Part shown: positions 55,816 through 64,000 of the stretch, in pieces
How positions within the stretch are numbered: the first letter of the stretch is position 1
Layout: each line of letters begins with the position of its first letter
Assembly (NCBI GenBank): GCA_963575745.1
Contig: CAUYUJ010005670.1
Location: 15,001 to 79,000 of the forward strand
DNA length: 64,000 bases
Reading direction: 5' to 3'
Source: Prorocentrum cordatum
Lineage: Eukaryota > Sar > Dinophyceae > Prorocentrales > Prorocentraceae
Position numbers and translations under genes: made by a program
Notes under the pieces: model-generated
What the model saw: the letters and a program-made list of their open reading frames with translations, nothing else
The model's database searches: none
What the model was told of the DNA's origin: nothing

Positions 55816-56860
55816 TTGTTGTTGGTTGTTGATGCACAGGGCCAACGACGCAGTTTTACCTTCAAGACTTTCCCCGGTTAGAGACAGGGTGCGAACCCCG
55901 GGATGGACACTTCAATCGAACAAAAAACACCATGTGCACCGGGCGGGGGGATCAATAATACTGATTCTTCATACATGAAAGTTCAACGGCAACAACAGCA
56001 ACAACAACACCATCAACAACAACAACAACAACAACAATCATCTTCATATTGCTCGCTCTTATCTGCTCGCGTGTCATTCGATATGCCTATGCCAAACCCT
56101 GGATACCCGCCCTCTTCGTCTTCGATCGTACCCCCTTTTGACGGGGGTCTATTCATTCCCTGCCACGCGTGGTTGGTGAAGCCCTTGAAAACGAAGGTTA
56201 ACCGGCAACGGGGGAGAATGAGGACGAAGGGGTCGGAGGAAGGGAGGGGAGGGGCAGAAAGGAGGGAGGACGATGATTTGCGCTGCGAGTGGCGATTCAG
56301 TTTGCGCCATGGCTTGCGCCAGCCACTCCAACACAAATTAGCAATAAGTTTCGCCATGGGTCGCGCTATAAACAGCGCCACGTACCACCCCCTTGAAAGA
56401 ACATATCGTGGATACCCCCACGGGGGGACGTACAGCTGTGAACTGGTGTCAGAAACAAATTTCGTGGAACTCTGAAAAGAAGCGGGATGTTGGGAGTGGG
56501 GCGGAAGGACAATAAGAACTGCAGAGGTGTCGAAAGGAACGCGGAACCCCCAAGTGAGAACGCGATTCTTCAATACATTGTGAAGAAGTATCAAGCGGGA
56601 GCCGCGATCCGGTGGTAAATTGCAAGGAAGTCCCAGGCGAGAGCGCGATTCTTCAATACATTGTGAAGAAATATCAGGCGGGAGCCGTTGTTGTTGTAAA
56701 CCAGGGGCCAACGACGCAGTTTGACCCTCAAGACTTTCTCTGATAAAAAACAGGGTGCGAGCCCCGGGACCGGCCCGGGAAGGGCACTTCAATAGAAAAA
56801 ACCATTTGCACCGGACGGGGGGATCAACAATAGTTATTCTTCAGGAATGAGAGTTCAACA
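55816..56860 (-). repeat. Composite repeat unit U (reverse) with two cores
   Basis: A reverse 180-bp core (55825-56000), a CAA tract, the GCTCGCTCTTATCTGCTCG end block, GTCTTCGATCGTACCCCC, a unit-specific middle without a gene, core-motif repeats (56550-56690) and another reverse core (56690-56860). Confidence 0.7.
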
Positions 56861-56937
56861 ACAACAACAGCAGCAACAACAGCAGCAACAACAGCAGCAG
56901 CAGCAACAACAACAGCAAGAACAACAACACCAACAAC

Positions 56938-56968
<31 letters not shown>

Positions 56969-57110
56969 CCAACACCAACACCAACAACACCAACAACACC
57001 AACAACACCAACACCAACACCAACACCAACACCAACACCACCACCACAGCAACAGCAACAGCAACAGCAACAACAGCAACAGCAGCAACAACAACAACAA
57101 AAACACATAC
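56861..57110 (+). repeat. (CAA/CAG/CAC)n microsatellite
   Basis: Triplet tract of 250 bp at the junction of unit U. Poly-Gln/His and poly-Val/Leu frames are artefacts. Confidence 0.9.
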
Positions 57111-58276
57111 AAATCACCGTGCGTCAGCTGGCGCATTGGCCTCTCGTGTCCTTGGGCGTACTCCGCGAGCGAAGGCGACATCGCAAAACTAGGTATGGCA
57201 GAGGACTTCCTGACATGCAGGAGGAGGAGGAGGGAGGAGGAGGAGGAGGAGGAGGAGGAGGATCGGCGGCGAGCGAGGGGGGGAAGGCAGAAGGAGAAGG
57301 CCTTCTCAGAAGGCGGCGGGGCTTCTCGAAGCCCTCCGGCCTTCTGAGAGGTTTTCTGTGTCTTTGGGGAACGCTTCGAAAATACTCAGAAGGCCGGGGA
57401 TTTCCGAGCCTTCTGAGAAGGCCCGCCTCTTCCCACTTCCCCCTGGGCTCCCCGCCAGGAGGAGGAGGAGGAGGAGGAAGACGAGGAGGATAACGAGGGA
57501 GGACGCTCGAGCCTCCATGACTACGAAGAGCTCGGCTCGCCTGATGATTTGCGCCGATACATCGCTCCAAGACGACTGACCGACCTTATGCCACGGGCCC
57601 GAGTACAGTCAACCCGTATTAGAAGGACGCATGATAAGGATGCAGGGGCCTTGGAAGGCCATGCCGACACTCTGCGAGCGGGGCGGGGCCAGCGAAAGCG
57701 ATGGGCCGAAGGAGAAGGCTGCAGGGGCAACCTTGGAAGATCGCTTATCCTTACTGTGCGGGCTGACTGCGGGGATCGATCATCGGGGACCTCGGCAGGC
57801 GGTGGATGAGTGAAGGGGCCCTGAGACACACAAATAAATACACACAAATGAAAGGATCCCCCATGTTTTTCAATCTTTTTTTGATTTTCGTCTTCCCCCC
57901 CACTTCCCATATTTTTGCACATTTTCCTGGGAGTCGACGATTAATTGTGTCTGTGTGTTTTTTTCCCTCCTGAATGAGGACAGCTGGCGTGCTCTCTCCC
58001 CGAGAGCCCGAGCACACCGCCCACGCCCACCGCCTGCCGAGGTCCCAGGCGCCAGCTCTGGACCCACCTCCGCCCCGAGGGAGGAGGCGACGGGCGAGGG
58101 GCCCGCCAGGACCCGGGTGGCTCTCTGGGGCTCGTGGTCGTCATCGTCCTCCTCATTGGCATCACTGTCGTCGCCATCGTCAGCGCACGCGCATCGTCGT
58201 CGTCGTCGTCGTCGTCATCGCCATCACTGTCGGCGTCATCATCGTCGTCTCCCACTGTCATCACTGTCATCATCAT

Positions 58277-58308
<32 letters not shown>

Positions 58309-58445
58309 CACGCGCGGGACGACCGGGGCCAGGTGGCCTCGCCGTCTTGCCCCCGCCCCCTCCGAGAGGCCCTGGGCCTCCCGAGCCAGGGGCCTCTCGG
58401 CAGGCGGCCAGTGGGCTGGGCTCAGTGGATGCCACCGCCCGCCGC
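57111..58445. other. Second CTTCTGAGAAG repeat and unassigned DNA
   Basis: 57255-57460 is the counterpart of 47025-47218 in opposite orientation. A GGA tract lies at 57220-57260. The rest, including a TGTGTGTTTTTTT-CCCTCCTGAA motif near 57950 and a (GTC)n tract near 58190-58310, shows no supported gene. Confidence 0.6.
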
Positions 58446-59030
58446 AGCTAGCGGGTCCTCCTCCTCCCTCCTCCTCCTCCTCCTCCTCCTCCTCCTCCTC
58501 CTCCTCCTCCTCCTCCCTCCCCTCCTCCCTCCTCCTCCCTCCTCCTCCTCTCCTCCTCCTCCTCCTCCTCCTCCTTCCTCCCCTCCTCCCTCCTCCTCCT
58601 CCCTCCTCCTCCTCCTCCTCCTCCCTCCTCCTCCTCCTCCCTCCTCCTCCTCCTCTTCGGTCCCTCCGCTTGATCTGCTCGTACCTCTGCTCCGGTGAGG
58701 GCGACGCGGGGCGGGCCCGCCCGGGCCAGTCCAGACCGTTCCTCGCGCCTTGGCGGCACGCGGGGCCGCGGGCGCCGCAGGCGGGGGTGCTCCCAGAGTC
58801 CGGGGCTCCGCGGGCGGCGGTCTGGAGGCACGTCCACGCGGCGGCGCAGGCGGGCCTGGTGTTCCACCACCACCACCACCAGAAGTTGGAGAGGGGAGGA
58901 GGAGGAGGAGGAGGAGGAGGAGGAGGAGGAGGAGGAGGAGGAGGAGGAGGAGGAGGAGGAGGAGGAGGAGGACCCCCTCCCCCTCCAACTCATGGTGGTG
59001 GTGGTGGAAAACATGCCCATCAGTGCAGGC
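58446..59030. repeat. (TCC)n and (GGA)n tracts
   Basis: CCT/TCC repeats cover about 58450-58660 and GGA repeats 58895-58972, in opposite purine/pyrimidine sense on one strand. Single-residue frames here are artefacts. Confidence 0.85.
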
Positions 59031-59034
59031 GGAC

Positions 59035-59690
59035 CCGAGTGCTCTCCCAACGACGGCTCGGGTGCGCGCCCACGGGAGCCTGGAGGCCGCCCTCGAGGAG
59101 GACGGGACGGCCCACCGGCACGTGGGGAGCTTCGGGGCGGGCACCTTCGCGAGGCTGGGCTCGGCGGACATCCGGGCCCTCAGGTCCACGCGCGGGCTTG
59201 CGACCTCCGGCTCGGGGGCGCGCGCGAGGCCATGAGGTAGGCGCGGCCTGGGCGGCGGAGCGGGTCCTGCGCCTCACGCTTGGCGGGTCGATCCGCGTGC
59301 CCGAGGCGCTGGCCAATGGCGAGGAGGCGCTGGCGCCGACGGCCGTCAGCCACACAGACCACGTTGTCACGGAGCTTACGAAGACGAGCCTGTCGCTGAA
59401 AGGCGTTCCTGGCCTCCCCGTGCCAGCCGTGGACCATCGGCGCGAGGCACGTCGTGGAGACAAAGGGCTTCGCAACCGGGTGCGAGGTTTGCGGAGCCTT
59501 CTCCACGGAGGCGAATCGCCCGTCGCCCAAGTTCCGCGATCCCTTCCATGGGAAGGCGGTCAACGCCAAGACGCGGTGGAAGGAAGGGGACGCCACCACG
59601 TGCCTTCGACGTGGAGTTCAACCACTCACCAAGGTGAACTTGGAGGTGGGGCGTCCGACGGCTGGCGCTCGGGAGGCGTGATGTGCGGCT
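59035..59690 (+). pseudogene. Possible coding remnant with a Cys-rich end
   Basis: Three plus-strand segments have the G/C-rich third codon positions expected of dinoflagellate genes but lie in different frames: ARVRAHGSLEAALEEDGTAH (about 59045-59236), AAWAAERVLRLTLGGSIRVP (59245-59405), and QPWTIGARHVVETKGFATGC continuing EVCGAFSTEANRPSP (59410-59640). No family was recognised. Splicing or frame breaks could separate them. The small inverted-repeat element copy C lies directly downstream. Confidence 0.35.
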
Positions 59691-59715
59691 TCCCTCCTCC
59701 CTCGTGGTGGAGAGT

Positions 59716-59919
59716 TAGGGGGACGAAAAATTACATAAACAAAACATGAAAACTCGGAGGTCCGCGAAGATTTTTCGGATCCGCGCTGGACCCCCCTCCC
59801 TGGCGCGCGGAGCGCGCCAGGGGCGAAGCTGGAGGCGCCGCCAAGGGGGCCCAGCGCGGATCCGAGAAATCCGCGCGGACCTCAGAATTTTTATGTTTAT
59901 GTCATTCGTCGTTCCCCTA
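59716..59919. mobile_element. Small inverted-repeat element, copy C, with 21-bp direct repeats
   Basis: Inverted arms begin TAGGGG and run through ACATAAAC and GAGGTCCGCG to GGATCCGCGCTGGACC. The centre has the same CTGGCGCGC-GGA-GCGCGCCAG as copy B. A 21-bp direct repeat containing CCTCCTCCCTCGTGGTGG lies on both sides (59692-59712 and 59920-59940), a likely target duplication. Confidence 0.8.
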
Positions 59920-59940
59920 CCCTCCTCCCTCGTGGTGGAG

Positions 59941-60660
59941 TGAGGGGCCCACCGACGACTTCGAGGGCCACCAACTTCGCTTCGTGGCCCTCCTGTCCTC
60001 TGGCCTCGTTGCCGCTGGGCCGGAAAGCGCCTTCCGGGCCGTGCGGGCTGCCTGGCCCACCTCTTGTCCGTCCACGTCGGAATTACGGGGCTCGGGGGAC
60101 CCTGAGATCCGACGTTGCGAAAAAATTGCCACATCGCGAAAATTACGACCGGGGCCAGGACCCTATCTTTCTGCGTAATTTTCCGAGCCTGATCGATCTG
60201 TGAGGGTCCCAGGGCCCGAAACGGGGCGAAAACGCCTTCTGTGAAGATCGGGCGTTGGCAGAACTGGGATTAATGGGACCTGGTTCAGTGATGTGTTCCA
60301 CTAGCCGGAACTGCCGTCACCCGAAAGAACACGAGCTACGGCAGACCTGGTTTAGTGACTCTGGCCAATTCAGAGGCTCCAGGGCCCTACCACTAACCGG
60401 GTCCCCTTGCCTGGGGTCCTGGCTATGCCCGAGAAGAAGCTGCAGCGCCAGAATCTCAGGGGAGGTCCCCGCGAGCCCAAGGAGAGCGCTGGCGGAGCCG
60501 GCGCTGCCAACGGCGGCAGCGGCCCGAGGTCCCGGGGGTCCCGCGGCCGCCCGCGCGCCTCTGCGCGCGAGGGCGTCCTCCCGCGCGGGGTCTCCACGGG
60601 AGCCGCGAGGAAGGCCCCGCCCTCGGTCGGACGCGCCCAGCTCGGTCGGTCCTCCTCCGC
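59941..60660. other. Unassigned DNA
   Basis: No gene supported. A short direct repeat around ACCTGGTTCAGTGA and ACCTGGTTTAGTGA occurs near 60280 and 60345. Confidence 0.45.
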
Positions 60661-61149
60661 CTCTTCCTCCCGCTCCCTCTCCTCCTCCTCCTCCTCCTCC
60701 TCCTCCTCCTCCTCCTCCTCCTCCTCCTCTCTCCTCCTCCCTCTCTCCTCCTCCTCCACCTCCTCCTCCTCCTCCTCCTTTCTCCTCCTTTCCTCCTCTC
60801 TTCCTCCTCCTCGTCGCCCCCCTCCCCCGCCCGCCCCGTGAAGGAGGGGCAGGAGGGAGGGATAATGAGGTGGAGGAGGCCGTGGTGGCGAAGCCTCCTT
60901 CGTCCCTCCCCCGCCCCTCTTCGTGCCTCCCCCGCCCCCCTCTGCTTGGAGGCCTCTCTCCGCTGCGGAGCCCCTCGTTGCGCGCGCGCGAGCGCCCAAA
61001 GCGCTTAGTGCCCCGCCTCGGCCGAGCGCGTGCACGGCGGTCCCGCCCAGGCGCGCACGGCGGGCCTCTCGGTGCTTCGCTTCCTCCTCCTTCGCCTTCT
61101 GCTTCTCCTCCTCGATGAACTTCCTCGCCGCGGGCAGGACCGAGAACGA
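60661..61149. repeat. (TCC)n tract and a possible minus-strand exon
   Basis: TCC repeats cover about 60675-60830. On the minus strand 61065-61140 reads FIEEEKQKAKEEEAKHREAR, a helical segment that could be an exon, but no flanking exon was found. Confidence 0.5.
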
Positions 61150-61287
61150 GGGATGATGATGGTGATGGTGATGGTGATGGTGATGGTGACGGTGACGGTG
61201 ATGGTGGTGATGCTGGTTGTGATGATGGTGATGATTGGTGTGGCGATGACCATGGCGATGGTGATATGGCATGGTGATGACGATGAC

Positions 61288-61339
<52 letters not shown>

Positions 61340-61500
61340 CTGATTATGATGATGATTATGATGATGCTGATGATGACGATGCTGATCATGATGATGATGA
61401 TGATGGTGATGAGGATGATTTGGCGATGATGATGATGGTGATGATGATAATGATGGTGCCCCTGCTGATGATGCTGATGCGGATGCTGATGATGATGATA

Positions 61501-61550
<50 letters not shown>

Positions 61551-61990
61551 AGTGAGGATGACAATGACGTTGGCAATGACGATGGTGATGACCATGATGA
61601 TGATGACGATGATGATGATGGCGATGACGAGAACAATGATAATGACCATGACGACGACGATGAGGATGGTGCTGTTAATGATGATAGTGAAAGTAGTAAG
61701 AATAAGTATGACGATGATGGTGATGATGAGTATTGGGATGATGATCGCGATGACGATGACGATTTTTATGGTGATGTGAAGATGGTGGTGATGGCGATGA
61801 TGAAGATGAAGATGGTGATGCCGATGCTGGTGACGATGATGATGCTCCTGGTGATCATGATGGTGGATGATGATGATGATGATAATGATGACGATGACAA
61901 TGGCGATGGCGATGATAACGAGGATGATGATGACGACGATGGAGATGATGCTGATGGTGATGGTGATGGTGATGATGATAATGATGATGG
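61150..61990 (+). repeat. (GAT)n microsatellite, 0.84 kb
   Basis: GAT, GGT and GAC triplets fill the tract. Poly-Met/Asp and poly-Ile/His frames are artefacts. Confidence 0.9.
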
Positions 61991-62400
61991 AGAGAGAGTC
62001 TTCTACCGAACCTTGACTGGCAGAAATTGCCAAACTCTCCCATCGACGAACGGGGGAAGACGCCACCCCCCTCAAAATCCCCCTTCCTTTCCTACAAACC
62101 CTCCCCCCCCCCTCGCACGGTAAACCCCCCCCTCCCCCAACCCTCCCCCCCCGATTCCCAAACCCGACGTGGGTGTGGGGGGTTTCAACACCCCCCCCCC
62201 CTCCCCCCTCTTCAAATTCCACAACGGGAAAATTTCCCCCCCCCCCCCCCACCCACACGCCGCCGGCAAATGACAACGGCGAGCGTCGAAGCCAAACGAA
62301 GGCGACGAAGACGAGCGCCGGCGCCGAACGGCAGGTTCGAACCAGCCCACTCCCCACTCCGCGGAATGCAGGGAAAAAGGATGGGGTTCGAACCCCCCTC
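61991..62400. other. C-rich DNA with two GGTTCGAA motifs
   Basis: Several runs of nine or more C. GGTTCGAAC occurs near 62333 and 62386, resembling an RNA polymerase III B box, but no tRNA fold was found around either. Confidence 0.5.
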
Positions 62401-63100
62401 TTCCTCTAGAAACCTCAAGAGAAGACAATCTATTAGAAACCTGATATACTGAATACTCAAAAAATTGGAGGCCCAACCTGTTGGAAACCCAATACTGGAA
62501 ACCTTGAAAACCAAATATATTGGAACTCCAATACATTGGAAACTGCATCAATTGGGTTTCCAGTATAATGGGTTCCCCCTTTTAGTGCGTGTCCAACATC
62601 TGTTGCACGGACGGTCATAACATTATCATTTACATAAACAACTATATTTATACATACATACAAATATAGAGAGTTTCCAGACGACTAGGTTCTCAATATA
62701 TTTGGTTTCGAATATTTTGCGCTTCCAGTGTAAATACATACGTATATATACACACACGTATACAGAATTACATATATATATATATATATATATATATAGA
62801 TTATCATACGCACCTCTCCGAGGGAGTACTTCAGAAGCGATTAATGCGTACGCGGGGCGCCGCGTCCGCGATTTTTCTGGCCGTTTCGCTAGGGACATCG
62901 TCGAAATTCTGAAAATCGGTGGCACCCCTCACGCATATCGTGACGCCAGGGTCCAAAAACACATGGGAATTTCAACATTTTTACATAACACCTTCAAAAA
63001 CATTGTGATTTTAATGATTTTGACACCGATTCTCAGAGAATGGCGATTTCGCCTGAGACATCCTCCCAAAATCGAGCCCCGACGTACCTTCTGGTACCCT
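62401..63100. repeat. AT-rich DNA with repeated TTGGAAAC / GTTTCCA motifs
   Basis: TTGGAAACC-like motifs in both senses recur at 62480-62720, and again at 63845-63975. A (TA)n tract lies at 62770-62800. 62880-62900 and 63047-63066 hold relatives of the satellite core motif. No gene. Confidence 0.6.
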
Positions 63101-63320
63101 TGACCCCGCCTCGGAGCCTCTTGGGAGCCTCCTGGAACCTCCTGGGGCTTTGTGTACCTTCTGGTACCCCAGACCCCGCCTCGGAGCCTCCTGGGGGTCT
63201 TCTGGAACCTCCTGGGGCCTCCTGCGGCCTCCTGGAGCCTCTTGGGGCCTCCTGGAGCCTCGTGGGGTCTTCTGGGGCCTCCTGAGGCCGCCTGGGGCCT
63301 CCTGGGGCCTCAGATCAGAA
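63101..63320 (-). repeat. CCTCCTGGGG decamer repeat
   Basis: Units such as CCTCCTGGAG and CCTCTTGGGG at about 10-base spacing; in reverse complement they resemble the CAAGANGGCC repeats of 43.8-45.6 kb. Confidence 0.7.
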
Positions 63321-64000
63321 CTACATGCACACACAGAAGCACAACTCACACCCAACACATCACACGCTAGACAAACATAACACACACAACACCTACAATG
63401 CACAGAAAACACGCACAACACAAAGCACACATCACACACACACACACACAACACTCACAATCCCGGGGCCTCCTGGAGCCTCTTCTGGTATCCAAGTCGG
63501 GCCTCCTGAGGTTTCCTGGGGGGCCCTGGTACACACATCGCAAGGTGTGACAACCCCACTTGCGCTCGAGTGCGACCTGGATCTTAAATTATTCTGCGTT
63601 CACCTCCTGCCTCTTCCCCTTCTCTCAGGCACGCCCTGGCGGCGCCGCCCCAGCTTCCCTTTCTCCATCTCCGATCCTGCAGTCATGGTGTCTTCCTGCT
63701 TCAAACGCCCTTTCATTTTTTTTGGGTATGAGCCTGGGCACACACGTGCCACTTATATAAATACATGCCAGTCGGGCGGGCGGGAGATTAATTGACGTAC
63801 ATATGTATACACACATATATATACATATTTGTTGAGGTTGCATTAGATGGGGTTTCCAATACATTGGGTTTCCAGTACATTGCACTTCTGTCGGGCGTGC
63901 GGGACATATCACATGAGATGTCTACTGGGTTTCCAAAAAACTTGTTTTCACTAGACTAGGTTTTCAATATCTGGCGGTCAGCGCGGGCGGGTAATTATAT
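63321..64000. other. Unassigned window end
   Basis: CA-rich DNA (63320-63460), then unassigned sequence, then GGGTTTCCA repeats from 63845. No gene supported. Confidence 0.45.

Noticed and set aside
58422-59240. Frames of Glu, Gly, Arg, Pro or Ser runs over TCC/GGA tracts
   Set aside because: Triplet repeats are open in several frames on both strands by nature.
60317-61989. Poly-Ile/His and poly-Met/Asp frames
   Set aside because: They come from the (GAT)n microsatellite.
62325-62400. tRNA gene at GGTTCGAAC motifs
   Set aside because: Only the T-loop-like motif is present; no acceptor, D or anticodon stems could be drawn.

Overview
This window looks like dinoflagellate nuclear DNA. It is GC-rich and packed with satellites and microsatellites. 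It carries one photosynthesis gene (a chlorophyll a-c light-harvesting protein) with a GC-AG intron, a dinoflagellate-style Copia retrotransposon, and long runs of genes on one strand. I saw no bacterial operon, no rRNA or complete tRNA gene and no CRISPR array. Domain calls rest on motifs read by eye; no database search was run.

Layout. 1-19.1 kb: a 77-bp satellite is split by a complete 9.16-kb Copia element (1104-10265) with identical 179-bp LTRs and a 5-bp target duplication. After an empty stretch comes the light-harvesting gene (minus strand, 12338 to about 13896), whose intron holds a small inverted-repeat element. A 90-bp satellite related to the 77-bp one follows, then a 151-bp satellite up to 19.04 kb.

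19.1-43.4 kb: the main discovery. Perfect 28-bp terminal inverted repeats, each flanked by TA, bound about 24.3 kb (19105-43371). Short CCCTCTGTCACAGAGGG palindromes lie just inside both ends. All supported genes inside lie on the minus strand: a pogo/Tc1-like DDE transposase apparently fused to an OTU-like peptidase motif, an endonuclease/exonuclease/phosphatase (EEP) family protein, an 830-residue protein of unknown function and several other unknown proteins. About 58 copies of a hairpin CCGC-TGCT-GCGG with covarying arms are scattered through it, in coding and non-coding DNA, and I saw none outside. I read this as a giant DNA transposon with its own internal palindrome family.

43.4-64 kb: no confident intact gene. 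It holds decamer-periodic repeats, two more copies of the small inverted-repeat element, (CAA)n and (GAT)n tracts, and a family of composite repeat units (48-57 kb, both orientations) joined at CAA/TTG tracts and carrying 41-bp tandem repeats. A 16-base core, CGCCTGAGACWTCCTC, links the 151-bp satellite, the 41-bp repeats and several isolated sites.

How the genes work together: the Copia Gag and Pol would form a self-replicating retroelement, and the giant transposon's DDE protein is the natural candidate to act on its TA-flanked ends. Several transposon genes carry a single frame break, so either the copy is decaying or the assembly has small indels.
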